From assembly GCF_016865485.1 (NCBI RefSeq), contig NZ_AP024452.1, forward strand, positions 1,014,501 to 1,078,500: 64,000 nt of DNA, in the 5' to 3' direction. Positions 49,883 through 59,186 of the stretch are shown piece after piece. The translations under genes were made by a program, and so were the position numbers. Position 1 is the stretch's first letter. Each line of letters begins with the position of its first letter. Source of the stretch: Luteitalea sp. TBR-22. GTDB taxonomy: Bacteria > Acidobacteriota > Vicinamibacteria > Vicinamibacterales > Vicinamibacteraceae. The notes under the pieces are model-generated. The model saw only the letters and a program-made list of their open reading frames with translations. It had not been told where the DNA came from and did not search any database.

Positions 49883-49960
49883 CACGCGACGTGCGGTGAT
49901 GCTATCAGGTCGTCCGCGAGGCGTGCCCACCCCGGTGGCGGTGCTGGAGATGAGGCGAGA

Positions 49961-49990
49961 CGAGGCGCCGTGCGCCGATGGCGACACGGC
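49961..49990 (+). repeat. Family C palindrome
   Basis: GAGGCGCcgtGCGCCGATGGCGACACGGC. The core GGCGC-nnn-GCGCC plus GATGGCGAC recurs at 54.45 kb and, inverted, twice at 59.5-59.6 kb. Confidence 0.75.
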
Positions 49991-50113
49991 GCGGTGGCGG
50001 CCGGACCTCCACAGGACTGTCGGGCGATGGCAACGCGCCGAGGCTGACTCGGCCGCGGCGACAACGGCCCAGCCGAGTTGCAGATCACGCGCTCGCTTTT
50101 CGCCTCTCTCACC

Positions 50114-50824
50114 ATGGTGATGTGGCAGGCGTTCTCCGTCGTTCGAGTCGTCGTTGTCCTGGCCGGGGTGGCTGCAACGGCGTGTGGTGGCTCCGATGGG
50201 CGCGCGCCCCTGGCGCCGACGCCGGCGGCGCCGGTGGCGACACGGCAGGTCGTCGGAACGGTCGTCGACACGGACAACCGGCCGGTTGGCGGGGCTCGCG
50301 TGTCTCACGGGCTGAACAGTGCCGAGTCGGACCCTGATGGACGATTCTCGCTGGTGCTGCCGGTCGGCGCGTCGGTGTTCGTGACCGTCGACGCCTCCGG
50401 CTTCGAATCACGCCGATGGGGTCTGGGTGCGTCACCCGACGCGGACCTGCGGCTCCCGATTGCGCGGCGGGTGGTCATCACGCCCGGTGAGACGCTCGCC
50501 GTCTCGCTGACGACCGATGACCTGCCCTATTACGTCGGCGAGGTCTACGAAAGCGACTACTGCCGTCCGTGCAAGCTGATTCGCGTCGGCGGCGAGGCCG
50601 GCAGTGCGCAGTCGCCCAGACGGGTGCACGTGCGCTGGGACGGGGAGGTCGCCCTCGGGATGTGGGCCTCGGACGGCTTCGCTGGAATTGCCGCAGAGGT
50701 CGTCGGTCCACGCCACCTCTCCGTGTGGACGGTCGGTGCCGGAGACAGTCGTCTCCTCTACGTCGGCGTGCCATTCCGGAACACACTCGCCCAGCCGACC
50801 ACGTTCTCGCTGACCGTCGAGTAG
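50114..50824 (+). CDS. Lipoprotein with carboxypeptidase-regulatory-like domain
   Basis: 236 residues from ATG 50114 (an in-frame TTG at 50078 is possible). The N-terminus VVRVVVVLAGVAATAC has a lipobox ending ATAC, so a lipoprotein is likely. After a Pro/Ala linker comes a carboxypeptidase-regulatory-like beta-sandwich (VVGTVVDTDNRPVGGARVSHGLNSAESDPDGRFSLVLPVGASVFV, about 55-120). The C-terminal part, with a CRPC knuckle, I do not recognise (about 135-236, VTPGETLAVSLTTDDLPYYVGEVYESDYCRPCKLIRV). The last 100 residues look like a jelly-roll-type beta domain. Function unknown. Confidence 0.7.
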   Translation: MVMWQAFSVVRVVVVLAGVAATACGGSDGRAPLAPTPAAPVATRQVVGTVVDTDNRPVGGARVSHGLNSAESDPDGRFSLVLPVGASVFVTVDASGFESRRWGLGASPDADLRLPIARRVVITPGETLAVSLTTDDLPYYVGEVYESDYCRPCKLIRVGGEAGSAQSPRRVHVRWDGEVALGMWASDGFAGIAAEVVGPRHLSVWTVGAGDSRLLYVGVPFRNTLAQPTTFSLTVE

Positions 50825-51030
50825 AGAAGACATGGCGATCGCACTTCAGGTCGATGGCCGCGGTCGCGAAGCCGTCCCGCCTTGCGGAAACTCGACACGC
50901 TGGCACTGGCCGCGAATCGGGTCGGACCTGGTGCCGTCGCGGAAGCAGGCTCATTCCGAGCAGTGCGCCGATGCCATCAGGTCGGAGCCGGCGGCACGCT
51001 CCCGCGGCCGCATCCGCATAGAATGCGCCG

Positions 51031-51444
51031 ATGCCCAGACTCTCTGCCGTCATCCTCACCGTGTGCGCGCTTGGTGCCGTGACCCTCGGTCCCCTCACCT
51101 GCCCCACCGCGGCCCAGGCGCCCGCCCAGGCCGTCCGCCACGTCGTCGTCTTCAAGTACAAGCCCGAGGCCACGCCGGCGCAGATCCAGCAGATCACCGA
51201 CGCATTCCGCGCGCTGTCGAAGAGCATCCCCGGCATCACCGGGTTCGAGGATGGCGTGAACAACAGCCCGGAGGGACTGAACCAGGGCTTCACGCACGTC
51301 TATCAGCTGACCTTCAAGGATGCCGCGGCACGCGACGCCTACCTGCCGCATCCCGAGCACAAGAAGTTCGGACAACTGCTCGGCGCGAGCGGCATCTTCG
51401 TGAGCGCGTTCGTCGTGGACTACTCGCCGCACGTCACGCGGTGA
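51031..51444 (+). CDS. Exported Dabb-domain (stress-responsive alpha/beta-barrel) protein
   Basis: 137 residues. Signal peptide LSAVILTVCALGAVTLG, then a single Dabb domain at about 35-135: VRHVVVFKYKPEATPAQIQQITDAFRALSKSIPGITGFEDGVNNSPEGLNQGFTHVYQLTF, ending with LPHPEHKKFGQLL and VDYSP. Dabb proteins form dimeric ferredoxin-like barrels and are mostly uncharacterised; most are cytosolic, so the export signal is worth noting. The flanking 50825-51030 holds no gene I can support. Confidence 0.88.
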   Translation: MPRLSAVILTVCALGAVTLGPLTCPTAAQAPAQAVRHVVVFKYKPEATPAQIQQITDAFRALSKSIPGITGFEDGVNNSPEGLNQGFTHVYQLTFKDAAARDAYLPHPEHKKFGQLLGASGIFVSAFVVDYSPHVTR

Positions 51445-51780
51445 GAGCGTGGCGGCCATGACACAGGGCCGCGCATGTCGTCTGCGTTGCCGTTGCGTAG
51501 CGTGATGTCAGCATCCGGGTGGAGTCGCGTCACCCGCGGCTCCCGGCAACCTGGGACGGACACCCAAGGTGCCAGAATCGTCCTCGAACTCCTCGTGCCT
51601 GATGCCCTCGCGCCGGAGCGCGTGCTGCGGTTTGTGCGCGACGTCCCGGCCTCGGTGACCGTCGACGTGAACGTCGACGGCCACGACCAGCGGTAGTGAC
51701 TGCCTGCCCATGACACGCGTCGCGCCTGTCGGGGCCTGCGGCAGCCTGGGGCCGACACCAGGCCTCGAGCCGGGGCAGCG
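51445..51780. other. 336-nt gap with one family A palindrome
   Basis: Contains GTGACCGTCGACgtgaacGTCGACGGCCACGAC at about 51655-51687, a family A copy nearly identical to the one at 54377. A short open frame across it ends in the palindrome and shows no protein signal. Nothing else recognised. Confidence 0.7.
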
Positions 51781-52278
51781 GTGGCGGAGAAGAACGGCTA
51801 TCTCTATCTGCTCGGCGGCGAGGACGGCTTCCTGTGCACCTTCGGGCCGCAGGGACCGGTGTGCCCCTGCTTCAACGTCTGGCGATCGGCGGATGGCGCC
51901 ACCTGGGAATTGGTGACGCCCGCGGCGGGCTGGAGCCCACGCCCGGGCCACCAGTGCCAGGTGCTCTTCGACACGTTCCTCTGCTTCGGCGGCTTCGGCT
52001 TCCCGACCAATCCGTTCGTGCCCGCGCACCCACGCGATTTGTGGGAGAGCCGCGACGGCGCCACGTGGACGCTGGTCAGCGAGTCACCGTGGAACGCCGA
52101 TGGGCCCGAGGACGTGAAGTACGACTTCGATTCGCTGGTGGTCCGCGGCGGGCAGGGTGGGATGCGCCCGTCGATCTTCACGTTCGGGGGCGATCGCGAG
52201 GCGTCGTTCGCCGCGCCCGATCCGGCCCTGGTGGACGACGATGTCTGGAGCTTCTCACCGGCCCCCAAGCGGCGATAG
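51781..52278 (+). pseudogene. Kelch-repeat protein, C-terminal fragment
   Basis: About 165 residues from GTG 51781. Two or more kelch/galactose-oxidase-like blades are visible: YLYLLGGED...CFNVWRSADGATWELV, then LFDTFLCFGGFG...DLWESRDGATWTLV, ending SIFTFGGDRE...DDVWSFSPAP. A complete propeller needs five to seven blades and an exported one needs a signal peptide; neither is present, and the sequence before it is repeat-rich intergenic DNA. Best read as the 3' remnant of a deleted gene. It could still be expressed, since the frame is clean. Confidence 0.65.
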
Positions 52279-52291
52279 TGAGCAATTGCCG

Positions 52292-53212
52292 ATGTTGCAC
52301 CCGGGAACGCGTCTGACGGTCCTCGACGGCGGCCTCGCGACCGAGCTCGAAGCCCGCGGCTTCGACCTCGCCGATGCGCTCTGGTCGGCCCGGCTTCTCG
52401 CCGACGCCCCAGACGCCATCGAGGCCGTCCACCTCGACTACTTCGAGGCCGGCGCCGACATCGCCATCACCGCCAGTTACCAGGCGAGTGACGACGGGTT
52501 CGCCGCATGCGGGTACTCGCGCGAGGACACCAGAGCCCTCCTGCAACGCTCGGTCGCGTTGGCACGCTCGGCGCGCGACCGATTCCACGCCCGCCACCGC
52601 GAGTCCGGACGGACGCTGCGTGTCGCCGCCTCCATCGGGCCGTATGGAGCCACCCTCCACGACGGATCGGAGTATCGCGGTGACTACGGGCTGGACGAAG
52701 ACGCGCTCGCGGCGTTTCACCGTCCGCGGCTGGCCACGCTCCTCGGGGCCGCACCGGACCTGCTCGCCTGCGAGACCATTCCATCCCTGCTCGAGGCGCG
52801 GGCCATCGTCGGCGTGTTGCACGAGCACGCGTCTGCCCGGGCATGGGTCACCTTCACCTGTCGCGACGGCGCGCACACGTCCGCCGGTGACGCGATCGCG
52901 GACTGCGCGCGGTTTCTCGACGCAGAACCACAGGTGGTCGCGATCGGGGTCAACTGCGTGGACCCGGCTCTGGTGACCGCCCTCGTGCGCACCATCGCCA
53001 TGGCCACCGCCAAGCCGATCGTCGTCTACCCGAACTCCGGGGAGGTGTGGAACGCTCGTGCCCACCGGTGGGAGGGCACTGCCACCCGCTTCACCACGGA
53101 TCTGGACGAGTGGATCGACGCCGGGGCATCGTGGCTCGGCGGGTGCTGCCGCACCACACCCGCGGATATCCGGAGGGTCCGCGAGGTCGTCGACGCGCGC
53201 ACCAACGCCTGA
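52292..53212 (+). CDS. mmuM: Homocysteine S-methyltransferase
   Basis: 306 residues from ATG 52292. MmuM-type motifs: LTVLDGGLATELEARGFDL, ITASYQASDDGF, VAASIGPYGATLHDGSEYRGDYGL, LLACETIPSLLEA, WVTFTCRDG. The three zinc-ligand cysteines lie in AIGVNCVDP and LGGCCRTTP. It methylates homocysteine with S-methylmethionine or SAM, giving methionine without B12. No mmuP transporter is beside it. Interestingly, the window also has a B12-controlled receptor. It starts 13 nt after the kelch fragment ends. Confidence 0.93.
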   Translation: MLHPGTRLTVLDGGLATELEARGFDLADALWSARLLADAPDAIEAVHLDYFEAGADIAITASYQASDDGFAACGYSREDTRALLQRSVALARSARDRFHARHRESGRTLRVAASIGPYGATLHDGSEYRGDYGLDEDALAAFHRPRLATLLGAAPDLLACETIPSLLEARAIVGVLHEHASARAWVTFTCRDGAHTSAGDAIADCARFLDAEPQVVAIGVNCVDPALVTALVRTIAMATAKPIVVYPNSGEVWNARAHRWEGTATRFTTDLDEWIDAGASWLGGCCRTTPADIRRVREVVDARTNA

Positions 53213-53229
53213 CGCCCGCGCGCCGGACG

Positions 53230-54189
53230 CTAGCGTGCCGGTGTCGCGAGCGCCTGGAGCCATAGCTTCAGGCTGGTGGTCCACGACGCCACGTGCGCGT
53301 TGTCGAGAGCCAGGCCAAAGCCGTGCCCCCCTTCCGAGAGCACATGCAGTTCGGCAGGGACGCGCGCCCGCCGGAGTGCCTTGTACATCAGCAGGGAGTT
53401 GTCCACTGGCACGGCCGTGTCGTCGCTGGCGTGTACCAGGAACGTCGGTGGCGTCTCGCTCGTCACCTGCAGCTCGTTCGAGTAGTAGGCGACCCGGTCG
53501 GGTGGGGGAGCGTCGCCGAGCAGGTTCTTCCGCGAGCCCGTGTGCGCCGCGGCATCCACGAACGAGATGACGGGATACATCAGGATCATGAAGTCCGGCC
53601 GGGAGCTGAGCCGGTCGACCGGGTCCGCCGCTGTGGCGTCTCCGTTGTCGAAGTGGGTGCCCAGCGTCGACGCCAGATGGCCGCCCGCCGAGAACCCCAT
53701 GATGCCGATGCGGGCGGGGTCGATGTTCCACTGGGCCGCGCGGGATCGAACCAGGCGCATGGCGCGCGTCGCATCGAGCAGCGGCGTCTTGTGCGGCTCC
53801 ACGCTGCCGTCCGTGGACGGTAGCCTGTACTTCAGGACGACACCCGCCACCCCGATGGCGTTGAGAGACCGGGCGATGTCGGTCCCCTCGAGGTCATAGG
53901 CCAGCCCGCCATAGCCGCCGCCCGGGCAGATGATCACGGCCTGGCCGGTGGCGAACTTCCTGGTCGGCAGGAACACGGCGATCTGCGGATCGCGCACGTT
54001 GGTGATCCACGTGATGTCGCGAGCCTCGACCCGCTCTGTCGCCGTGGTGGGCCTGGCGTTCGGCATCGTGCGGTCGTAGAGCGGGAGCACATGTTCCTGT
54101 GCCTGCGCCTGCTGGCTCGTTCCGGCCAAGCACCCGATGGCGACCAACAGGAACGCACGCGTCACGGCCTCGCGGGTGCTTCGGGACAT
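53230..54189 (-). CDS. Exported alpha/beta hydrolase, esterase/lipase (Aes-like)
   Basis: 319 residues. Signal peptide FLLVAIGCLAGTSQQAQA. The fold has the oxyanion-type HGGG equivalent ICPGGGYGGLAYDLEG, nucleophile Ser in IGIMGFSAGGHLASTLG, acid in LVHASDDTAVPVDNSLLMY, and His in SEGGHGFGLAL. It belongs to the BD-FAE/acetyl-esterase group (YDRTMPNARPTTATERVEARDITWITNVRDPQIAVFLP...). Members deacetylate xylan or xylo-oligosaccharides. Convergent with homocysteine methyltransferase; a 366-nt gap, rich in palindromes, follows upstream. Confidence 0.9.
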   Translation of the reverse strand: MSRSTREAVTRAFLLVAIGCLAGTSQQAQAQEHVLPLYDRTMPNARPTTATERVEARDITWITNVRDPQIAVFLPTRKFATGQAVIICPGGGYGGLAYDLEGTDIARSLNAIGVAGVVLKYRLPSTDGSVEPHKTPLLDATRAMRLVRSRAAQWNIDPARIGIMGFSAGGHLASTLGTHFDNGDATAADPVDRLSSRPDFMILMYPVISFVDAAAHTGSRKNLLGDAPPPDRVAYYSNELQVTSETPPTFLVHASDDTAVPVDNSLLMYKALRRARVPAELHVLSEGGHGFGLALDNAHVASWTTSLKLWLQALATPAR

Positions 54190-54374
54190 GGGGCCGGAGC
54201 CTAGCCGCTCCCCCAGGGGACGTCAAGACGACGGGCCGCCGTCCGACCCGGATACCTCCCGCCGAGATGGGGCGACTTCCGAGAGGAATCACCCCGCCGT
54301 CCTTGCTTGTCGAGGCCCAGGCGGTCTTGCCAGACGTGGAAGCTGTGGCGCGCGGCGACTAGCGACTCCTCCGT

Positions 54375-54530
54375 GTCCGTCGACGTGAACGTCGACGGCC
54401 ACGAACCGGCGGTGGCTGCGTGGTGGTGGCGGAGCTGAGGGGAGCCGAGGCGCGCAGCGCCGATGGCGACAACGGCCCTGCGGCGAGCGAAGCATCACTG
54501 ACCGTCGCCCAAGGGCGACGGCTACAGGGG
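54375..54530. repeat. Palindromes of families A and C in a 366-nt gap
   Basis: Family A copies at 54373-54405 (CCGTCGACgtgaacGTCGACGGCCACGAA) and 54500-54530 (CCGTCGCCcaaGGGCGACGG, arms changed in pairs). Family C copy at 54440-54475 (GGAGCCGAGGCGCgcaGCGCCGATGGCGAC). The gap 54190-54555 contains no gene I can support. Confidence 0.8.
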
Positions 54531-54555
54531 GCACTACGACGAACGGAGTGAGGAG

Positions 54556-54632
54556 TGGTGCGCCCTGCACGATTCGAACGTGCGACCTCCTGGTTCGTAG
54601 CCAGACGCTCTATCCAGCTGAGCTAAGGGCGC
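54556..54632 (-). tRNA. tRNA-Arg (anticodon ACG)
   Basis: Full cloverleaf on the minus strand: acceptor GCGCCCT pairs with AGGGCGC; D-loop AGCTCAGCTGGATAGAGC; anticodon stem-loop CTGG-CTACGAA-CCAG with ACG at 54596-54598; T-arm GTTCGAATC; discriminator A and encoded CCA. ACG is normally edited to ICG by TadA, whose gene is at 57981. Confidence 0.97.
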
Positions 54633-54967
54633 TTCCGGGCTGATGCTCGGGCCTGTCGGTGAGGCCGACGCGCCGAGCACAGAATTCGGAGTCTACCACA
54701 ACCTTCCTCGGCGACGGAACCCACCGGGGCCGCGCTGATGCATGCCCGCCACGCCCGTTCGATCCGGCCGCGGCCGTCGTTGACCAAGCATCGACCACCG
54801 ACGCAGGCGGCCCCGCGCCCGCCGGGACTCCATCCGCCCCGGCCGGTGCCGGTGCGCATGCGCCAGGAGCTCGGCGGCAGGTGCGCGACGCCGAGCCCCG
54901 GCGTTCCGACCGTTTCCTCTCCCGGCCGCCACGCCCGATGCTCCCCTCGCGCGTTCGGGAGTGCCTC
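54633..54967. other. 335-nt gap before the M6 peptidase gene
   Basis: Upstream leader of the protease. The peptidase frame stays open through it, but without a signal peptide or similarity until ATG 54968 (ATG 54938 is also possible). No repeat array, RNA gene or second gene recognised. Confidence 0.6.
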
Positions 54968-57262
54968 ATGAAGCCCACCACGACGATCGCCACGCTGGCG
55001 TTCGCCCTCCTCCTCGCCTCGCCGCCGCTGGCGCTGGCGCAGGCCCCCGCGCAGGATGGCGCCGACCTGGCCGCCATCCCGGCAGGCAAGTCCGATAGCC
55101 CCGCCCATCCGCTCGGCACCGTGCAGCGTCAGCTCCGCACCCGCGGCTTGCAGGCCCGCCTCGCCGGCAAGGCCCGCGGCAAGATATACAAGGTGGCCAA
55201 GGGCCAGTTCGTGGAACTCGCCCGCCAGGGGGAGGACACGATTTGGACCGTCCTCGGCCAGTTCGGCACGTCGATCAACCCCTCCTATGGCGGCACGCCG
55301 GGGCCCGTGCGCAACCAGATCCCCCAGCCCGACCGCACGGTGGACAACACCAGCATCTGGGCGGCCGACTTCTCGCAGGCCTACTACACGAACCTGCTGT
55401 TCTCCGGGGCGCCCGGCGCAATCTCGATGCGCAACTTCTACATCGAGCAGTCGTCGAACCGGTACACGGTCAACGGCGGGGTCGAGGACTGGGTCACCGT
55501 GCCGTTCAACGAGGCCAACTACGGGTCGAACTACTGCGGCGGGATCGTCTGCGCCCGCACCTGGCTCTTCGTGCGCGACACGGTGAACGCCTGGTACAAC
55601 GCGCAGATCGCCGCCGGCAAGTCGCCGGCGGACATCGAGGCGTCGCTGGCCAGGTACGACGTCTGGGACCGCTACGACTACGACGGCGACGGCAACTTCA
55701 ACGAGCCCGACGGGTACATCGACCACTTCCAGGCGGTGCACGCGGGTGAAGGCGAGGAAACCGGTGGCGGTGCCCAGGGCACCGACGCCATCTGGAGCCA
55801 TCGCTGGTACGCCTTTTACAACAACATCGGCTTCACCGGCCCGGCGTTCAACAAGCTGGGGGGAGTCAAGGTGGGCGGCACCAACCTCTGGATCGGCGAC
55901 TACACGGTCGAGCCCGAGAACGGCGGCGTCGGCGTGTTCGCGCACGAGTTCGGCCACGACCTCGGCCTGCCCGACCTCTACGACACCAGCGGCAACACGG
56001 GCGGCGCCGAGAACTCGACGGGATTCTGGACGCTGTACTCGAGCGGCTCATACGGCAGCACGGGCCAGGCCGCGGAGGGGATCGGCTCGAAGCCGATTCC
56101 GATGAGCGCGTACGAGAAGATCTTCCTGAACTGGTCCAACTACGAACTGCTCGGCCCGGGGCAGAGCAAGAGCGTGAAGCTCGGCCCGGCCATGGCGAAC
56201 ACCAAGCAGGCGCAGCAACTCATCGTGCTCCTGCCGGAGAAGAAGATCGAGACCGCGCTCTATCCGCCGTACGCCGGCAGCGCGTTCTACACCTCGGGCA
56301 ACGGCAACGGCCTCGACAACAGCATGACGCGGCAGGTCACCCTGCCGACCGGCGCCCCGTTGCTCACCGCGAAGGTGCGCTACGAGATCGAACAGGACTG
56401 GGACTACGCCTACGTGACCGTGAACGGCAACGCGGTGGCCACCAGCCGCTCGGTGAACACCAACCCCAACGGCCAGAACTTCGGCAATGGCATCACCGGC
56501 TCGTCTGGTGGCGCCTGGGTCGACCTGGTTGCCGACCTCTCGGCCTTCAGCGGCCAGTCCGTGACGATCGGGTTCCGCTACTGGACCGACGGCGCAGTCG
56601 TCGAGACTGGCTTCAGCGTCGACGATCTCAACATCACCGGCCAGGCCCCCGATGGCGCCGAGACCGATGCCGGCTGGACGTTCAATGGCTTCAGCACGAC
56701 CGGCGGCGTGACGTCGCAGAGCTTCTTCAACGCCTACTTCGCCGAGTACCGCACCTACCGCGGCTACGACGATGGGCTGCGGACCGGCCCGTACAACTTC
56801 GGCTTCCCGACGACGCCCAACTGGGTGGAGCACTACCCGTACCAGGACGGCCTGCTCGTCTGGTACTACGACACGTCGTTTGCCGACAACAACGTCGGCG
56901 ATTACTGCCTGGCGGGGCGCTGTGGCGGACTCGTGCTGCCGGTCGATGCTCATCCGGAGCTCATGGTCCGTCCCGATAACGGGCGCGTCTGGCGGCCACG
57001 GTTCCAGGCCTTCGACTCGACGTTCGGCGTCGAGCCTACCGACAAGGTCTGCCTGCACGCCAGCGGCGTCGAGCAGTGCTACGGCGGGCTGCCGGCCAAC
57101 CCCGTGTTCGACGACAGCCAGAGCTACTGGGTGGCGCCCAATCCGGCCATCGGCAACTTCGGGTGGGCGAGCGTGGCGGTGCCCAACACGGGCACGACAA
57201 TCCGCGTGACGAGCGTCTCGGCGCTCGGCAACCTGATGCAGGTGATCGTCAACCAGCGGTGA
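54968..57262 (+). CDS. Secreted M6-family metalloprotease (immune inhibitor A-like)
   Basis: 764 residues. Signal peptide TIATLAFALLLASPPLALA; propeptide-like region to about 120; catalytic domain with zinc motif HEFGHDLGLPD at 326-336, preceded by DYDGDGNFNEPDGYIDHFQAVHAG (calcium-type Asp/Asn loop) and followed by the Met-turn-like region YSSGSYGS. The C-terminal half includes an immune-inhibitor-A-like VEG/MAM-like beta domain around 470-560 (WDYAYVTVNGN...GFSVDDLNITG) and the ending DSQSYWVAPNPAIGNFGWASV. InhA enzymes degrade host or environmental proteins. Expected to act outside the cell. Confidence 0.93.
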   Translation: MKPTTTIATLAFALLLASPPLALAQAPAQDGADLAAIPAGKSDSPAHPLGTVQRQLRTRGLQARLAGKARGKIYKVAKGQFVELARQGEDTIWTVLGQFGTSINPSYGGTPGPVRNQIPQPDRTVDNTSIWAADFSQAYYTNLLFSGAPGAISMRNFYIEQSSNRYTVNGGVEDWVTVPFNEANYGSNYCGGIVCARTWLFVRDTVNAWYNAQIAAGKSPADIEASLARYDVWDRYDYDGDGNFNEPDGYIDHFQAVHAGEGEETGGGAQGTDAIWSHRWYAFYNNIGFTGPAFNKLGGVKVGGTNLWIGDYTVEPENGGVGVFAHEFGHDLGLPDLYDTSGNTGGAENSTGFWTLYSSGSYGSTGQAAEGIGSKPIPMSAYEKIFLNWSNYELLGPGQSKSVKLGPAMANTKQAQQLIVLLPEKKIETALYPPYAGSAFYTSGNGNGLDNSMTRQVTLPTGAPLLTAKVRYEIEQDWDYAYVTVNGNAVATSRSVNTNPNGQNFGNGITGSSGGAWVDLVADLSAFSGQSVTIGFRYWTDGAVVETGFSVDDLNITGQAPDGAETDAGWTFNGFSTTGGVTSQSFFNAYFAEYRTYRGYDDGLRTGPYNFGFPTTPNWVEHYPYQDGLLVWYYDTSFADNNVGDYCLAGRCGGLVLPVDAHPELMVRPDNGRVWRPRFQAFDSTFGVEPTDKVCLHASGVEQCYGGLPANPVFDDSQSYWVAPNPAIGNFGWASVAVPNTGTTIRVTSVSALGNLMQVIVNQR

Positions 57263-57308
57263 GATGACGTACGGCCGGCTGCCCCGATGCGGGCAGTCGG
57301 CCCTGATC

Positions 57309-57935
57309 TCAGTCGCGCCCGGGCGACTCGCCGTCGAGCACCCTGTGGACGGCCTCGAGCAGCGTCGTCGGCGTGAAAGGCTTCCGCAGCAGCGGCGCCC
57401 CCGGCGGCACCACCAAGCCCGGCCCCATCGTGTCGCCCAGGTATCCCGACATGAACAGCACGCGCAGGCCTGGCCGCCGCGCGGCGAGTTCGCTGGCCAG
57501 TTGCGGCCCCGTGAGCCCCGGCATCACCACGTCGGTGAGCAACAGATCCAGGGTATCCAGTCGCTCCGCGACAGCGAGGCCGTCGGCGCCGTCGGTTGCC
57601 GGGTACACGCGGTAGCCGTGTTGCTCGAGGATCATCCGCGCCAGGACGCGGACCGGTTCCTGGTCCTCCGCCAGCAGGATGGTGTGACGCCCGGGAGCGC
57701 CGACGACAGGCGCCTGTCCACGCCCGGCTTCGGACGCTGCGGGATGATCACCATGGGATGCGCCGCTGACGGCGGAGGTCGAGCGACCTGCAACGAGCAA
57801 TGGATCCTCCGGATCGCGGACGGGCCTTCCCGGCGCGCGCCAGCAAGGGCAATCATGGGGGAGGTCACGCCGTTCTAGCACACCTGCGCGTCGGCGCAAA
57901 TAGGTACATGCGCTTGGAAAGAGGTTCCCGGCCAC
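57309..57935 (-). CDS. Response regulator receiver (REC) domain protein, N-terminus uncertain
   Basis: The reliable part is one REC domain of about 120 residues: [25 protein letters not shown] with the acidic pair ED, phospho-acceptor Asp in [17 protein letters not shown], Thr/Ser-type [10 protein letters not shown], and Lys in [15 protein letters not shown]. These words are typical of the C-terminal receiver of hybrid histidine kinases. The 80 residues before it (from ATG 57935 or GTG 57881) have no visible domain, so this may be a remnant of a hybrid kinase or a stand-alone receiver with an odd leader. No kinase is adjacent. Confidence 0.75.
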   Translation of the reverse strand: MAGNLFPSACTYLRRRAGVLERRDLPHDCPCWRAPGRPVRDPEDPLLVAGRSTSAVSGASHGDHPAASEAGRGQAPVVGAPGRHTILLAEDQEPVRVLARMILEQHGYRVYPATDGADGLAVAERLDTLDLLLTDVVMPGLTGPQLASELAARRPGLRVLFMSGYLGDTMGPGLVVPPGAPLLRKPFTPTTLLEAVHRVLDGESPGRD

Positions 57936-57980
57936 TTACGGGTGAGCTACGGCGTGGCCCTGCGGCACAATGAACAGCCG

Positions 57981-58451
57981 ATGGCCGAGCCACACGGAGT
58001 CGCACTTGCCGACGAGTCGCACATGCGCGAGGCCCTGCGCCTGGCCGGCCATGCCGCGTCCCTTGGCGAGGTCCCGGTGGGCGCGGTCGTGGTGCTCGAC
58101 GGCCTGGTGATCGGGCGCGGGTACAACCGGCCGATCAGCGGCGTCGATCCCACCGCGCACGCCGAGATCGTCGCCCTGCGCCAGGCGGCGGCCTACCTGG
58201 GCAACTATCGCCTGACGGGCGCGCAACTCTACGTGACCGTCGAGCCGTGCACCATGTGCGCGGGAGCGCTGGTCCATGCGCGGATTGCACGGCTCGTCTT
58301 CGGCACGCGCGAGCCGCGTGCCGGGGCCGTCGTGTCCACTGCGCAGGTGCTCGCTTCGCCGCACGTGAACCATCGCGTCGAGGTGGCCGAGGGCGTGCTG
58401 GCCGAGCAGGCACAGCAGGTCATGCAGGCGTTCTTCCGCGCCCGGCGATAG
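57981..58451 (+). CDS. tadA: tRNA adenosine(34) deaminase TadA
   Basis: 156 residues from ATG 57981. Zinc/catalytic motifs H60-A-E ([15 protein letters not shown]) and C90-x-x-C93 ([17 protein letters not shown]); the C-terminal helix region [16 protein letters not shown] is normal. It deaminates A34 of tRNA-Arg(ACG) to inosine; that tRNA is 3.3 kb away in this window. ATG 58023 is an alternative start that would lose the first helix. Confidence 0.95.
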   Translation: MAEPHGVALADESHMREALRLAGHAASLGEVPVGAVVVLDGLVIGRGYNRPISGVDPTAHAEIVALRQAAAYLGNYRLTGAQLYVTVEPCTMCAGALVHARIARLVFGTREPRAGAVVSTAQVLASPHVNHRVEVAEGVLAEQAQQVMQAFFRARR

Positions 58452-58515
58452 ATGCCATGGCGCCGACTCACCCGAGGACCGGCGTGCGGGGCACGCGCCT
58501 TGCTCTGTCCAGGGC

Positions 58516-59112
58516 ATGACGCGCATCCTCCGCCCCCACGTTTCGCCACTCACCCTCGCCATGGCCGGGCTGCTGCTCGCAGCCGGCTGTCGTGACCACG
58601 TCGACCAGAGCAAGGACAGTCCATCCACCGCTGCCGGTGCCAGCCAGGCCCGCGACGGGTCGGGTCCGTCGATTGGGCAAGCCGCCGGCGCCGACGAGGC
58701 GCATGGAGCGGCCAACGGCCCGGAAGTCAGTATCACGGGGTGCCTGACGTCGAGCCTCGAGGGCCGCAGTTATGCGCTGACGCCCACTGACACGCGCACG
58801 ACGCCGGCCGAGCGCGCCATGCAGGTGCCCGGGCGCGACACGCTGACGTACGAGCTGGTCGGCGACGCCGAGCTGTTCCGGCCGCACGCCAACACGGTGG
58901 TCACGGCGCGGGGTCGTGAGGACGCGTCGGTGCGGCGCGACGCCGAGGTGGAGCGGGAGGACGAGACCGAACAGCGTCCGGCGGCGGGCATGAAGGACAC
59001 GCCCACGGTCGAGACCAAGGAGGAGGTGGACGTCAACGTGCGGCGGTTGCACGTGACGACAGTCGTCGCAACCGGCAACACGTGCCCGTCGATGGGCGGA
59101 ACGGGGCGGTAG
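58516..59112 (+). CDS. Predicted lipoprotein of unknown function
   Basis: 198 residues. Signal with lipobox LLLAAGC (Cys25), then a low-complexity Ser/Ala/Gly/Asp linker, a compact region VSITGCLTSSLEGRSYALTPTDTRTTP..YELVGDAELFRPHANTVVTARGR at about 70-130 that resembles small OB-like or DUF5666-type beta barrels, and an acidic-basic coiled stretch EREDETEQRP. No family recognised with confidence. Confidence 0.65.
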   Translation: MTRILRPHVSPLTLAMAGLLLAAGCRDHVDQSKDSPSTAAGASQARDGSGPSIGQAAGADEAHGAANGPEVSITGCLTSSLEGRSYALTPTDTRTTPAERAMQVPGRDTLTYELVGDAELFRPHANTVVTARGREDASVRRDAEVEREDETEQRPAAGMKDTPTVETKEEVDVNVRRLHVTTVVATGNTCPSMGGTGR

Positions 59113-59186
59113 GCCGGCGAGATGTCGGCGGAGACGCGGTGGTCCTGGCCGTGCTGGTCGTGGTAGACTTCAGGGTCTTGCCGCGC

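Noticed and set aside
50825-51030. Fragment of a gene on the minus strand
   Set aside because: Readable frames show no recognisable domain; composition alone is not evidence.
51475-51696. Small protein gene of 73 codons
   Set aside because: The frame runs through a family A palindrome (…DVNVDGHD…), which also appears in non-coding gaps; no ribosome site.
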